A DNA stretch of 62,171 nucleotides from Thiohalocapsa sp. (GCA_028277725.1 JANQFX010000022.1:1-62171); one strand, 5' to 3'; shown: positions 49,850-61,697, counted from the first letter of the stretch. The notes: a model not told the origin generated them from the sequence alone. Numbers and translations are program-made.

Positions 49850-50977
49850 ATGCCTTCGAGTGGAAACAGCTTCCTTCACCTCGCCGCGCCCCAAATCGCC
49901 GGCCTGACTCCCTATGTGCCCGGCAAGCCGGTCTCCGAGCTGGAGCGCGAGCTGGGCATCCAATACTCGGTCAAGCTGGCCTCCAACGAGAACCCCCTCG
50001 GCTGCGGCGAGAAGGCCCGGATCGCCTATCGGGATGCGGCGGCCGAGCTCGCCCGTTACCCGGACGGTGGCGCCTTCGCGCTGCGCGAGGCCATTGCGCA
50101 GCACCACGGCGTTGACCCGGCCCAGGTCACCGTCGGTAACGGGTCCAACGACGTGCTGGACCTGGTGGCACGGACCTTCCTGCATCCTGGTGCCGAATCG
50201 GTGTTCTCCGAGCACGCCTTCGCGGTCTATCCCATCGCAATCCAGGCGGTCGGCGCGACCGCCCGCGTTGCGCCGGCGCGGGACTTCGGTCACGACCTCG
50301 ACGCCATGGCCGGGCTGGTGACCGAGCGCACCCGCGTGGTCTGGATCGCGAACCCGAACAATCCCACCGGCACCTGGCTTGCGGCGGGGCCCCTGCGCCG
50401 TTTCATCGAATCCCTGCCGGCCACGACCCTAGTCGTCGTCGACGAGGCCTATTTCGAATACGTCGATGCACTCGACTACCCGGACACCAGCACCTGGCTC
50501 GCGGAGCTGCCGAACCTCATGGTCACCCGCACCTTCGCCAAGGTTCATGGCCTTGCGGCGCTGCGCGTCGGCTATGGGCTGAGCCACCCGGAGGTGGCGG
50601 AGCTGATGAACCGGGTTCGGCAGCCCTTCAATGTGGACGCGCCAGCGCAGGCCTGCGCCATCGCGGCGCTCACCGACCATGACCACGTCGCCCAATCGGT
50701 GGCGCACAATCGGGCCGAGATGCGACGCGTCACCGAGGGTCTCGCCGGTCTCGGTCTGAGCTGGATACCCTCAGTCTGCAACTTCGTCACCGTTGATCTG
50801 GGTCGCCCCGTGGGGCCGGTGAACGAGGCATTGCTGCGCGAGGGTGTCATCTGTCGGCCGGTGGCCAACTATGGGCTACCGAACCATCTCAGGATCAGTA
50901 TCGGGCTCGCAGACGAGAATCGGCACATGCTCGCGGCGCTGGGGCGGGTCTTGGCGCAGGCGGGGGAGGTTAGGTAG
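49850..50977 (+). CDS. hisC: Histidinol-phosphate aminotransferase
   Basis: The protein has 375 residues. LASNENPLGCGEKAR, NGSNDVLDLVARTFL, WIANPNNPTGTW and the PLP-lysine region TRTFAKVHGLAALRVGYG are those of class II HisC-type enzymes. Placed between pheA and tyrA, it may also serve as the aromatic aminotransferase of Phe/Tyr synthesis; in Pseudomonas the same order occurs. ATG 49850 with tyrA starting directly after its stop (TAG-ATG). Confidence 0.93.
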   Translation: MPSSGNSFLHLAAPQIAGLTPYVPGKPVSELERELGIQYSVKLASNENPLGCGEKARIAYRDAAAELARYPDGGAFALREAIAQHHGVDPAQVTVGNGSNDVLDLVARTFLHPGAESVFSEHAFAVYPIAIQAVGATARVAPARDFGHDLDAMAGLVTERTRVVWIANPNNPTGTWLAAGPLRRFIESLPATTLVVVDEAYFEYVDALDYPDTSTWLAELPNLMVTRTFAKVHGLAALRVGYGLSHPEVAELMNRVRQPFNVDAPAQACAIAALTDHDHVAQSVAHNRAEMRRVTEGLAGLGLSWIPSVCNFVTVDLGRPVGPVNEALLREGVICRPVANYGLPNHLRISIGLADENRHMLAALGRVLAQAGEVR

Positions 50978-51871
50978 ATGATTCAGCGCCTGGCCATCAT
51001 CGGCGTCGGTCTGATCGGCGGCTCCCTGGCGCGCGCGTTGCGCAGCGCAGGCGCGGTCGGAGAGATCGTCGGCTGCGGGCGCTCCGCCGAGAACCTGAAA
51101 CTGGCCTTCGATCTCGACGTCATCGACCACTGCACCCGCGACCCCGCCATCGCCGTGGAGGACGCGGACATGGTCTTCATCTCCGTGCCGCTCGGTGCCA
51201 TGCGCGGCGTCTTCGAGCGCATCTGCGGCAAGCTCGCGGAGGGCGCGGTGGTCACCGACGGCGGCAGCGTCAAAGGGAGTGTCGTCGCGGACGCGGCGGT
51301 GGCCTTCGGGGCGGTGCCGGAGTGGCTGGTGCCCGGCCACCCCATCGCCGGCACCGAGCATAGCGGCGTCGGCGCCTCCTTCCCGGCGCTCTATCACAAC
51401 CGGCGCGTCATTCTCACACCGCTACCGCAGACCGATCCGAAGGCGCTGGGCCGGGTGCGGGAGATGTGGCAGGCGACGGGTGCGCAAGTGACGGAGATGG
51501 ATCCGGCCCACCACGACGAGGTGCTGGCCGCCACCAGTCACCTGCCGCACATGCTGGCGTTCGGGCTCGTGGACCTGCTGTCCCGGCAACGGGACAACGA
51601 CGCGATCTTTCGCTACGCGGCCGGCGGATTCCGGGACTTCACCCGTATCGCATCCAGCAACCCGGAGATGTGGCGCGACATCTGCGTCGCCAATGCCGAC
51701 GCCCTGAGCGACATGCTCGCGCGTTTCGGCGATGAAATGACCGGCCTTGCGGACAGCATCCGCCGCCGCGATTCGGACGATCTGCTCGATATCTTCTCCC
51801 GAGCCAAGGCCGCCCGGGATGCCTATGTGGATGGTGTGCAGCCGGAGACGACGCCCCGCCCGGGGCGGTGA
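50978..51871 (+). CDS. tyrA: Prephenate dehydrogenase (arogenate/cyclohexadienyl dehydrogenase)
   Basis: The protein has 297 residues. NAD-binding IIGVGLIGGSLARALR at residues 6-21, VTDGGSVKG, PGHPIAGTEHSGV and HHDEVLAATSHLPHMLAF mark the TyrA domain. There is no chorismate mutase or ACT fusion. GGGGGAGG lies 12 bases before ATG 50978. In Pseudomonas aroA, cmk and rpsA follow; here the chain stops and an unrelated small gene on the other strand comes next. Confidence 0.95.
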   Translation: MIQRLAIIGVGLIGGSLARALRSAGAVGEIVGCGRSAENLKLAFDLDVIDHCTRDPAIAVEDADMVFISVPLGAMRGVFERICGKLAEGAVVTDGGSVKGSVVADAAVAFGAVPEWLVPGHPIAGTEHSGVGASFPALYHNRRVILTPLPQTDPKALGRVREMWQATGAQVTEMDPAHHDEVLAATSHLPHMLAFGLVDLLSRQRDNDAIFRYAAGGFRDFTRIASSNPEMWRDICVANADALSDMLARFGDEMTGLADSIRRRDSDDLLDIFSRAKAARDAYVDGVQPETTPRPGR

Positions 51872-51938
51872 TGACTGACGGCGGCCGCCTCGACAGGGCC
51901 GTGGCGTCTCCAGCAGACCGGCGTTCAGGCTCCGAGGT

Positions 51939-52160
51939 TCAGTGCTGGCAGCCGTCCAAGCGCCGGGCCGCGCCCGGGAGCAGGGCGTCCAGGAAGGCCA
52001 TGAGGAGCACGGCCGCGCCGGAGAGCACGAGCATCAGCGAGAGTTGGGTGTAGGACATTGCAAGCGGTGCCGCGACGGCGACGAGCCCGAGCAGGAGGCC
52101 AGCCGACAACAGGACGGCCGAGGAAATGACCGCGATGCGCATGGTCAGACAGTTGAACAT
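51939..52160 (-). CDS. Small two-helix membrane protein
   Basis: This encodes 73 residues from ATG 52160, chosen for GAAGG seven bases upstream; ATG 52181 in frame lacks a site. Two hydrophobic helices (about 7-32 and 38-60) flank a short loop, and the end is basic/His. Upstream (52180-52215) the DNA is clearly AT-rich, with TATATT and TTGATT elements that may form its promoter. Unknown function. No other feature is seen in the 222-base stretch to 52382. Confidence 0.6.
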   Translation of the reverse strand: MFNCLTMRIAVISSAVLLSAGLLLGLVAVAAPLAMSYTQLSLMLVLSGAAVLLMAFLDALLPGAARRLDGCQH

Positions 52161-52382
52161 GGTGATGCCTTCATTGGACATTATTTAATCAAATACTAAT
52201 ATACAGTTCAGGCTTTTTCCAGCCGGATGCTCTGGAAGTTGATCAAGGTCCGGATGGGGTTTCGGTTCGAAGGCAGCCCTGCGATGGTCGACCGGCGCTT
52301 GAGCTGATCCTTCGACCCAACCGGGGTCGACCTGCCGATCCCTCGATGGATGCGCCCGAGCCAGTAGGGCGACCCGCGCGAA

Positions 52383-53369
52383 TCACTCGCGTCCCGGCCC
52401 CTCAGCCAACCGGGTCTCTCCGTCCGGCAGTGGCAGATCGCGGGCGGCGAAGACGAAATCCGGCGCGGTGCCCGTGGGCAATGCGCCGCTCTCGGTGACC
52501 AGCAGGGCCTGACGTGCCGGGTTCTCCCGCCGTAGGCGCTGCGGAATGGCGCTGTCGTGCAGCAGGTGGCCCGAACCCGCGAGCAGCACTAGGGTGCGGT
52601 CCGGGTTGGCGGTGAGGTAGTCGCCGGCGGTGCGCGCCATGGTTTGATCCCACACGTACTGGACTTGAAGAAAGCGCTCCAGCCGCGTCTTCGGGAGGTG
52701 GCCGTGCATTGCGAACGCCTGCTCGAGCTGCCGGCGGTAGGTGCCGTCGGCGAGCTCGATATGCGGCGGGAACAGCGCTCGTGCCTCCAGTGCGAGGGCC
52801 TCGATGCCGTGTTTCGACACCGCCGCGACGGTCTCGGTACTCGCATTCAGCGCGACCAGCGGCAGCCGGTGGCGCTGGGCGTAGGCGAGGATGTCACGGT
52901 ACAGCCGTACATCGAAGCGCCAGCGCTGGTCCCATTCCGTGCGCTCGAGCAGCTCGTCCTCGTCGATAAGCCCTGTCGAGAAGTCGTCCAGGTGGCGCTG
53001 AAACGGCCGTTGGAAGGCCTCCATACCGATGGCCACCGGTACGCCACGTTCATGCAGTCCCTGGATCACGGCGAGCTGATTCAGATGATGGTCGTAGCGG
53101 TCGTGGTGTTCGCCGATCATGACCACGCGGCTGTCGCGGAGCCGGGTCAGCAGCGCCGCCATGTCCGCCGGGTCGGATGGGTCGACCAGCCGGCTGACCG
53201 CCGTCTCAAAGGCGGTGTCAGGGTGGGTATGGGCGGTGGCCATGGAGGCGATCCCGATGTAGGCGAGGGTCGCCGCGAGCCCGGTTGCTCCGAGAGCGAC
53301 CTTCAGTGCGCGTGATGTCGTCGCACGGTTGGTGGAGCGAGGCGACGGATGGTCTGTGTCGGGTAGCAT
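52383..53369 (-). CDS. ChaN-like (DUF399) haem-binding protein
   Basis: This encodes 328 residues from ATG 53369, with GAGG eight bases upstream. A membrane anchor or uncleaved signal lies around residues 20-42 (KVALGATGLAATLAYIGIASM). RVVMIGEHHDRYDHHLNQLA is the ChaN EHHD motif; IGMEAFQRPFQRHLDDF and LVLLAGSGHLLHDSAIPQRL are also typical. Family members are iron-regulated and bind haem; no Fur box is seen at this promoter. The divergent 193-base region holds two palindromes, and nothing else was recognised there. Confidence 0.8.
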   Translation of the reverse strand: MLPDTDHPSPRSTNRATTSRALKVALGATGLAATLAYIGIASMATAHTHPDTAFETAVSRLVDPSDPADMAALLTRLRDSRVVMIGEHHDRYDHHLNQLAVIQGLHERGVPVAIGMEAFQRPFQRHLDDFSTGLIDEDELLERTEWDQRWRFDVRLYRDILAYAQRHRLPLVALNASTETVAAVSKHGIEALALEARALFPPHIELADGTYRRQLEQAFAMHGHLPKTRLERFLQVQYVWDQTMARTAGDYLTANPDRTLVLLAGSGHLLHDSAIPQRLRRENPARQALLVTESGALPTGTAPDFVFAARDLPLPDGETRLAEGPGRE

Positions 53370-53416
53370 GGTTTTGACCTCGATGGATGTCGATGGGCGT
53401 CCTGCACTACTCATCT

Positions 53417-53433
53417 CTCGGATTTGATCCGAG
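53417..53433. other. Palindrome in the ChaN/53563 divergent region
   Basis: CTCGGAT (53417-53423)-TTG-ATCCGAG (53427-53433) is a perfect seven-base stem with a three-base loop. A second palindrome, CTAGGA (53531-53536)-atcagg-TCCTAG (53543-53548), lies 15 bases before the start of the next gene and could hinder its translation. Either could be a regulator site; this is inference. Confidence 0.4.
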
Positions 53434-53562
53434 GCATTGACATCTAGAAAGATTTGAGATCCAGACCGCCGATTCAAGGTGGCCGCTGCCGGGCGGATCG
53501 ATTGTCAACGCTGCCCGCGCAAGGCATCCTCTAGGAATCAGGTCCTAGAATTGCTGAAAACC

Positions 53563-54024
53563 ATGATCCCGCACCTGGAATGCCCGAACCTTGCCATTCA
53601 GATTACGGCCCCCGACGGCGACTTGCTCTCCCCGGCCGATGCCCTCGACCGCGCCGAGGCCCTGCGGCACGAGTTGCATGGGCTCGGTCTGACGCTGACG
53701 GTGGCCCCGGCCATGCCCCCCGCGCTCGCGGACAAGCCCTTGACCGCCGCCCTCGGTGGCGTCGAGGTGGCCGTATTGCCGCCGATGTTGCCGGGCTTGG
53801 TGGATTTCTTGCGTGGATGGGGCCAGCGCAACGCCGCGGTGCGCGTGCGGCTCGCGGTGCTCGGTGGCGGCCAGGATTCATCGTCGGTGGACCCCGCCGA
53901 ACTAACCGACCAGGCGCTGGCCGACTTGGTGCGGCGCCTCTGGGCGCGCCTTCAGTTCGAGGAGTCGCCGTCGGCACCGGCGGCTTCAAGGGCTGGGTCT
54001 GTCAACCGCATGAGAGCGGCATGA
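53563..54024 (+). CDS. Unknown protein upstream of pncC
   Basis: This encodes 153 residues from ATG 53563; the open frame continues a short way upstream. Its stop overlaps the pncC start (ATGA), implying coupled translation. LAIQITAPDGDLLSPADALD, and LTAALGGVEVAVLPPMLPGLVDFLRGWGQ followed by RVRLAVLGG, look like alternating strands and helices, with no membrane segment. I do not recognise a family. Its place before pncC-thpR-recA suggests a role in that unit. Confidence 0.55.
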   Translation: MIPHLECPNLAIQITAPDGDLLSPADALDRAEALRHELHGLGLTLTVAPAMPPALADKPLTAALGGVEVAVLPPMLPGLVDFLRGWGQRNAAVRVRLAVLGGGQDSSSVDPAELTDQALADLVRRLWARLQFEESPSAPAASRAGSVNRMRAA

Positions 54025-54536
54025 TCGCGGACGACCAGGAACTGGCGCGGCTTGCGGTTCGCCTCGGCGAGCGGCTCGGGACCCTCGGCTGGCAGCTGGC
54101 GACCGCGGAGTCCTGCACTGGGGGTTGGATCAGCAAGTGCGTCACGGACATCGCCGGAAGCAGTGCCTGGCTGGATCGCGGCTTCGTCACCTATAGCAAC
54201 GCGGCCAAGCACGACATGCTGGGCGTCTCGGAGCGGACGCTGGCCGCGCATGGCGCGGTGAGCGAGCCGGTGGTTCGAGAGATGGTCGCAGGGGCCCTGG
54301 GCCGCAGTGTCGCGCAGATGGCGGTGGCCGTCAGCGGCGTCGCCGGTCCCGGTGGCGGCACCGAGCAGAAGCCCGTCGGCATGGTCTGTTTCGGGTTTGC
54401 TTCGTCGGGTGAGGTCTGCGCGGAGACCTGCCGTTTCGCCGGCGATCGCGAGGCGGTGCGTCGCCAGACCGTGGCCCATGCGCTGACGCGCCTGCTGGAA
54501 CTGGCCAGGGACTCCGTGCCCGCGCGCGTCGACTAG
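54021..54536 (+). CDS. pncC: Nicotinamide-nucleotide amidohydrolase (CinA C-terminal domain)
   Basis: The protein has 171 residues and is the stand-alone CinA-C domain that deamidates NMN to nicotinate mononucleotide for NAD recycling. LATAESCTGGWIS (Ser31 of the catalytic site), FVTYSNAAKHDMLGV, HGAVSEPVVREMVAGAL and SGVAGPGGGTEQKPVGMV are complete. The gene precedes recA in many proteobacteria, as here with thpR between. Confidence 0.94.
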   Translation: MIADDQELARLAVRLGERLGTLGWQLATAESCTGGWISKCVTDIAGSSAWLDRGFVTYSNAAKHDMLGVSERTLAAHGAVSEPVVREMVAGALGRSVAQMAVAVSGVAGPGGGTEQKPVGMVCFGFASSGEVCAETCRFAGDREAVRRQTVAHALTRLLELARDSVPARVD

Positions 54537-54573
54537 GCCGCTTATCGTGCCAACAGGGGTGGCGGCCAACATC

Positions 54574-55128
54574 ATGAAGGATCAGCGCAAATCGCGTATC
54601 CGCCTGTTCTTCGCCCTGTGGCCGGACGAGCCCGCTCGCAGGGCGTTGCTCGACGCCCGCGATACGGTATTCGGCGTCGCGAACCAGCTTGGCCCGCGGC
54701 CCGCCCGCGCGACCCACCACGACGACCTCCATGTCACCCTCGTGTTCATCGGTGACGTCGATCCTGCGTTGGTGTCCTGCGTCGAATCCGCCGCCGGCGA
54801 CGTCAACGCGGCACCCTTCGATCTGCGTTTCACCCGCATCGCGACCTGGCGCCGACAGCGGCTGCTGGCGGCGGAGCCGGATGAGCCACCGGATGCGCTG
54901 TTCGACCTGGTCGGTCAGCTGCAACAAAACCTGCTCGCCTGTGGCATCACGCCGGAATCTCGCCGCTATTGTCCCCATGTCACCCTCGTACGGCGGGCGG
55001 AATTGGCCGACGCGAGCGCGCTCGACGTCCGTTGGTCGGTACAGGACTTCGTACTCGCACGCAGCGGCGGGCGGTGGCGCGGTGCCGATGGAGGTGGGTA
55101 TCGAGTATTGCGCCGCTGGCTGTTGTGA
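54574..55128 (+). CDS. thpR: RNA 2',3'-cyclic phosphodiesterase (2H family)
   Basis: This encodes 184 residues from ATG 54574; GTG 54547 would add nine. The two catalytic H-x-T-x motifs are HVTLVF (His53) and HVTLVR (about residue 137), and RIRLFFALWPDE is the usual start. The family opens 2',3'-cyclic phosphates and was named 2'-5' RNA ligase for a reverse reaction. Common neighbour of pncC and recA. Confidence 0.92.
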   Translation: MKDQRKSRIRLFFALWPDEPARRALLDARDTVFGVANQLGPRPARATHHDDLHVTLVFIGDVDPALVSCVESAAGDVNAAPFDLRFTRIATWRRQRLLAAEPDEPPDALFDLVGQLQQNLLACGITPESRRYCPHVTLVRRAELADASALDVRWSVQDFVLARSGGRWRGADGGGYRVLRRWLL

Positions 55129-55181
55129 GGTGCCGGTGTCGCGGCGACAATGTCGGGCTGGTGCACATTCGCGTGTTCGGC

Positions 55182-55210
55182 GTGAAGCACGATGCCCCCT
55201 ATGCGATAAT
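55182..55210 (+). promoter_or_regulatory. Putative recA promoter
   Basis: GTGAAG (55182-55187), 17 bases, and TGC-GATAAT (GATAAT 55205-55210, extended by TG) form a plausible promoter 60 bases before recA. I see no CTG-N10-CAG LexA box in 55129-55269. Confidence 0.4.
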
Positions 55211-55269
55211 TTTCCGCTTATTCGCGGCGCTTGCGGGCGCTGCATGATCATTTCCGGTCCGGGGTAACA

Positions 55270-56331
55270 ATGGACGAGAACCGCAAGAAGGCACTGGCCG
55301 CGGCGCTGAGCCAGATCGAGAAGCAGTTCGGCAAGGGCTCGGTCATGCGCATGGGCGATGCCGGTGCCATGCAGAACATCGAGGCCATCTCCACCGGCTC
55401 CCTGGGGCTGGACGTCGCCCTTGGCATCGGCGGGCTGCCGCGTGGCCGGGTCATCGAGATTTACGGCCCGGAGTCCTCTGGCAAGACGACGCTGACGCTG
55501 CATGCCGTCGCCGAGGCGCAGAAGGTCGGCGGCACCGCGGCCTTCGTCGACGCGGAGCACGCGCTGGACCCCAGCTATGCCGAGAAGCTCGGCGTGGACA
55601 TGGACGAACTGCTGGTCTCCCAGCCCGATACCGGGGAGCAGGCGCTCGAGATCACCGACATGCTGGTGCGCTCCGGCGCCGTGGATCTGGTGGTGGTCGA
55701 CTCGGTCGCGGCGCTGACGCCGAAGGCCGAGATCGAGGGTGAGATGGGCGACAGCCACGTCGGCCTGCAGGCGCGGCTCATGTCCCAGGCGCTGCGCAAG
55801 CTCACCGCCAACATCAAGCGCTCCAACGCCATCGTCATTTTCATCAACCAGATCCGCATGAAGATCGGCGTCATGTTCGGTTCGCCGGAGACCACCACCG
55901 GCGGCAATGCGCTCAAGTTCTACTCCTCGGTCCGGCTCGACATCCGCCGAACCGGCGCCATCAAGAAGGGCGACGAAGTGATCGGCAACGAGACCAAGGT
56001 CAAGGTGGTCAAGAACAAGATCGCGCCGCCCTTCAAGCAGGTCCACTTCGATATCCTCTATGGCGAGGGTGTCTCCCGGCACGGTGAGATCATCGACCTC
56101 GGTGTGCAGCAGGGCATCGTCGAGAAGTCCGGCGCCTGGTACAGCTACGACGGCAACCGCATCGGTCAGGGCAAGGACAACGTGCGCAACTTTCTGAAAG
56201 AGAATCCGGACCTGTCCGACAGCATCGAGGCCCGCATTCGCGCCGCGCTGCTGCCGGAGCGCCACGCCGCGAAGGACGGTGAGTCGGCGGCGGGTGCCCC
56301 GGACGCCGTCGATGCCGTATCGGAGGCCTGA
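55270..56331 (+). CDS. recA: Recombinase RecA
   Basis: This encodes 353 residues from ATG 55270; the frame further upstream is not used. It forms the strand-exchange filament and stimulates LexA cleavage. Walker A GPESSGKT at 66-73, [25 protein letters not shown], and [20 protein letters not shown] are as expected. The C-terminal acidic tail (about 330-353) is present. recX follows, overlapping the stop by 20 bases. Confidence 0.98.
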   Translation: MDENRKKALAAALSQIEKQFGKGSVMRMGDAGAMQNIEAISTGSLGLDVALGIGGLPRGRVIEIYGPESSGKTTLTLHAVAEAQKVGGTAAFVDAEHALDPSYAEKLGVDMDELLVSQPDTGEQALEITDMLVRSGAVDLVVVDSVAALTPKAEIEGEMGDSHVGLQARLMSQALRKLTANIKRSNAIVIFINQIRMKIGVMFGSPETTTGGNALKFYSSVRLDIRRTGAIKKGDEVIGNETKVKVVKNKIAPPFKQVHFDILYGEGVSRHGEIIDLGVQQGIVEKSGAWYSYDGNRIGQGKDNVRNFLKENPDLSDSIEARIRAALLPERHAAKDGESAAGAPDAVDAVSEA

Positions 56332-56818
56332 GCTGACCATTCCCGCCGATGCTGCGCTCGGCGCTGTCGCGGCGCCCGACCTGCTCGCCGAGATTCACAG
56401 CCGTGCGCTGAAGCTGCTCACGACGCGTGAACACTCGCGCCTTGAGCTCGGCCGCAAGCTGCTCGCCCGCGGCTACCCGCCGGATGACGTCGACAGCGTG
56501 CTCGACCAGCTCATCGACGAAGGCCTGCTGAGCGAACAGCGTCTGGTGGCCGCCTATGTCGAGGAACGCCTCGGCAAGGGTTTTGGTCCCCTGCGCATCC
56601 TGGCCGAGCTGCGCGCCAAGGGCGTCTCCGACGCAGCCATCGATCCCCATCTTCTGCTGGACGACGACCGCTGTCTGGCGTTAGTGGCCGAGGCGGATGC
56701 CGCGAAGTTCGGCCGTACGCCCGCGGATGACGCCAAAACACTGGCAAAGCGAGCGCGGTTCCTGGAATATCGCGGGTTTCCGTCGCACCTCATCGCCCGC
56801 CTGCTGCGGGCCGATTGA
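56312..56818 (+). CDS. recX: Regulatory protein RecX
   Basis: This encodes 168 residues from ATG 56312, inside the recA end; GTG/ATG frames further upstream would lengthen it only slightly. RecX binds RecA filaments and inhibits them. The helical triplet-repeat pattern is seen in [57 protein letters not shown] and [17 protein letters not shown]. Size matches E. coli (166). Confidence 0.92.
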   Translation: MPYRRPELTIPADAALGAVAAPDLLAEIHSRALKLLTTREHSRLELGRKLLARGYPPDDVDSVLDQLIDEGLLSEQRLVAAYVEERLGKGFGPLRILAELRAKGVSDAAIDPHLLLDDDRCLALVAEADAAKFGRTPADDAKTLAKRARFLEYRGFPSHLIARLLRAD

Positions 56819-56885
56819 ACGCAGGACGCCCTCAACCCATCGCAACGCGGCGACGACCCGCCGTTACCACCCCTCCGAGCCCCCC

Positions 56886-59495
<2,610 letters not shown>

Positions 59496-59562
59496 TACTC
59501 CCGCCACCAAGTTGCATTGACAACGTCCAACACTGGGTGCTGTTGGATCCTGTTCTCTTCTT

Positions 59563-59614
59563 GTTCGTTGTCGTAGTCGAGCATCCGACGACGATCACGA
59601 ATACGACAACGAAC
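59563..59614. repeat. Perfect 13-base inverted repeat between alaS and lysC
   Basis: GTTCGTTGTCGTA (59563-59575) and TACGACAACGAAC (59602-59614) are exact complements with a 26-base loop rich in CGACGA. The right arm contains the CGAATA-CGACAA-CGAACG hexamers seen also before gyrA. It is in the 299-base gap 59496-59794, where no gene, promoter or lysine riboswitch was recognised. Confidence 0.65.
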
Positions 59615-59794
59615 GCGGGTCACCTTGCCGATGGGACGATCATCACTCGTCGGCCTCAGGCGACGCCTCGCCAAGAATTGCCGGGGGACCAAACGCCCCG
59701 CGGATTTCCAACCCATCTACGCTATCGGCAATCGCCCTGGATACGCAGGGCGGGCCGCAGCGACACCGGGAGCGCAGCAGAAGGCAGCTCATCC

Positions 59795-61018
59795 ATGTCA
59801 CTCATTGTTCAGAAATACGGCGGCACCTCGGTCGGCAGTGTCGAGCGTATCCAGGCCGTCGCCGCCAAGGTGAAGCAGAGTCGCGACGCGGGACATCAGG
59901 TGGTGGTCGTGGTCTCGGCCATGTCCGGCGAGACCGACCGGCTACTGGGCCTGGCCCACGCGCTCCAGGAGCGGCCGTCGCCACGGGAGCTCGACGTGCT
60001 GCTCTCCACCGGCGAGCAGGTCACCATCGCCTTGCTGTCCATGGCGCTGGAGGCCGGCGGTTGTCCCGCCCGCTCCTACACGGGCTCGCAGGTCCAAGTC
60101 CGCACCGATAGTGCCCACAATAAGGCCCGTATCCGGGATATCGATGGCGCCCGTGTGCGTGCGGACCTCGATGCGGGTCGGGTCGTGGTGGTCGCGGGCT
60201 TCCAGGGCATCGACGAGCAGGGCAATATCACTACGCTCGGTCGTGGTGGCTCGGACACTTCCGCGGTTGCCATGGCCGCGGCACTCAAGGCCGATGAGTG
60301 CCAGATCTATACCGACGTGGACGGCGTCTACACCACCGATCCACGCATCGAACCCAAGGCCCGCCGACTGGCGCGCATCACCTTCGAGGAGATGCTCGAG
60401 ATGGCCAGCCTCGGCTCAAAGGTCCTACAGATTCGCGCCGTCGAGTTCGCCGGCAAATACCAAGTTCCGTTGCGGGTCCTGTCCAGCTTCCAAGACGGGG
60501 AGGGCACGCTCATCACCTTTGAGGAGGGCAACGTGGAAGAGGCCAAGATCGCCGGCATCGCCTTCGCCAAGGACGAGGCCAAGCTCACCGTGCTGGGGGT
60601 ACCGGATCAACCCGGCGTTGCGCACAAGATTCTCGGACCCATCTCCGACGCGAATGTCGAGGTGGACATGATTATCCAGAACATCGCCGCCGATGCCAGG
60701 ACGACGGATTTCACCTTCACCATTCACCGTAACGACTATGGGCGTGCGCTGGAAATCCTCCAATCGACCGCCCAGGACCTGGGCGCACGCGAGGTACAGG
60801 GCGATGAGCGAATCGTCAAGATCAGCCTGGTCGGCGTCGGCATGCGCTCCCACGCTGGCATTGCCAGCGGCATGTTCGAGGCCTTGGCTCGTGAGGGCAT
60901 CAATATCCGCATGATCAGTACCTCAGAGATCAAGATCAGTGTCGTGATCGACGAGAAGTACCTAGAGCTCGGTGTGCGGGCGCTGCACGACGCCTTCGGC
61001 TTGTCGGATGCCTCCTGA
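59795..61018 (+). CDS. lysC: Aspartate kinase
   Basis: This encodes 407 residues from ATG 59795 (MSLIVQKYGGTSVGS); the open frame before it is non-coding. It phosphorylates aspartate for Lys, Thr, Met and diaminopimelate. KYGGTSVGS (7-15), STGEQVTIALLS, GRGGSDTSAVAMAAAL and TDVDGVYTTDPR belong to the kinase domain, and two ACT domains (about 265-335 and 345-407) give feedback control. Length matches the single-domain alpha-type (about 405). Confidence 0.97.
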   Translation: MSLIVQKYGGTSVGSVERIQAVAAKVKQSRDAGHQVVVVVSAMSGETDRLLGLAHALQERPSPRELDVLLSTGEQVTIALLSMALEAGGCPARSYTGSQVQVRTDSAHNKARIRDIDGARVRADLDAGRVVVVAGFQGIDEQGNITTLGRGGSDTSAVAMAAALKADECQIYTDVDGVYTTDPRIEPKARRLARITFEEMLEMASLGSKVLQIRAVEFAGKYQVPLRVLSSFQDGEGTLITFEEGNVEEAKIAGIAFAKDEAKLTVLGVPDQPGVAHKILGPISDANVEVDMIIQNIAADARTTDFTFTIHRNDYGRALEILQSTAQDLGAREVQGDERIVKISLVGVGMRSHAGIASGMFEALAREGINIRMISTSEIKISVVIDEKYLELGVRALHDAFGLSDAS

Positions 61019-61188
61019 GACTTGGATGCGGTGTCGGATCGAACTCTCGGTGGTTTTCCGAGCGGATCCCGGGGAGTCCCGCCCGAACAGCGCCGCCGCT
61101 GGTGCATGAATCGAATGCCTAGGATCGAACCCCTGTACGGCATACCGGTGTGCTGACGCGTATCCCAGCATCTGTACACTTTTCGTTT

Positions 61189-61217
61189 GTGTAGCAAAGA
61201 GATGTCAGCTGCTACAC
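61189..61217. promoter_or_regulatory. Inverted repeat in the csrA upstream region
   Basis: GTGTAGCA (61189-61196) and TGCTACAC (61210-61217) are perfect eight-base arms with a 13-base loop. TACACT (61213-61218) overlaps the right arm and may be a -10 hexamer. The lysC-csrA gap is 330 bases (61019-61348); apart from this and a small CTCGG/CCGAG hairpin at 61046-61062 nothing else was recognised. It may be an operator or leader hairpin for csrA. Confidence 0.4.
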
Positions 61218-61348
61218 TCAAGCACTTGGCCCGGCGCCGTGTCGGGCCTATTCGAGCGCGGGGCTTCCCGTTTGCGTCGGGTTGGCTACGGACGTACAAG
61301 CCGCTCCGCCGCCTGGGTCGCACCCATGGAGCAAAGAGGGAGAAAACT

Positions 61349-61573
61349 ATGTTGATTCTGACCCGTCGGGTTGGGGAAACCCTGATGATTGGGGACGACG
61401 TCACCGTCACCGTCCTCGGAGTGAAAGGTAACCAGGTGCGCATCGGGGTCAATGCACCGCGCGACGTCGCTGTGCACCGGGAAGAGATCTACGAGCGCAT
61501 CAAGCGCGAACAGGCAGAAGCCGCCGGCGAAGGTGGCGAGGCCGCAAGCGTCCCACCAGGCCACAGCAGCTGA
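61349..61573 (+). CDS. csrA: Carbon storage regulator CsrA
   Basis: This encodes 74 residues from ATG 61349 with GAGGGAG upstream, a GGA that could also be a CsrA site. [20 protein letters not shown] and [20 protein letters not shown] with [10 protein letters not shown] are the RNA-binding strands of CsrA. The C-terminal tail is longer than E. coli CsrA (61), being Ala/Gly/Glu-rich. It lies between lysC and tRNA-Ser as in many gammaproteobacteria. It represses translation of target mRNAs. Confidence 0.97.
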   Translation: MLILTRRVGETLMIGDDVTVTVLGVKGNQVRIGVNAPRDVAVHREEIYERIKREQAEAAGEGGEAASVPPGHSS

Positions 61574-61578
61574 TCACT

Positions 61579-61600
61579 GCGGCCCGAGTCCTCGGGCCGC
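61579..61600 (+). terminator. Strong GC hairpin after csrA
   Basis: GCGGCCCGAG (61579-61588)-TC-CTCGGGCCGC (61591-61600) is a perfect ten-base stem six bases after the csrA stop. No T-run follows, so its strength as a terminator is uncertain. The rest of the 391-base gap to the tRNA (61574-61964) holds the small repeat and tRNA promoter listed below and no gene. Confidence 0.6.
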
Positions 61601-61697
61601 GCGCGACGCTTATATCGTCGGCGAATCGACTAAGATCCGCCGACACCTAGGCCGCTCGACCCGCGGATCGCACAACAAGCGCGGAGCGACTGGGTTG

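Noticed and set aside
55129..55269. LexA operator before recA
   Set aside because: Checked CTG triplets for CAG ten bases later on both strands; none found.
59496..59794. Lysine riboswitch before lysC
   Set aside because: The region shows a simple inverted repeat and no recognisable lysine-aptamer core.
61100..61140. T-arm-like sequence on the minus strand (GGTTCGATCC)
   Set aside because: The flanking bases do not form a five-pair T stem, and no acceptor or anticodon arms are present.
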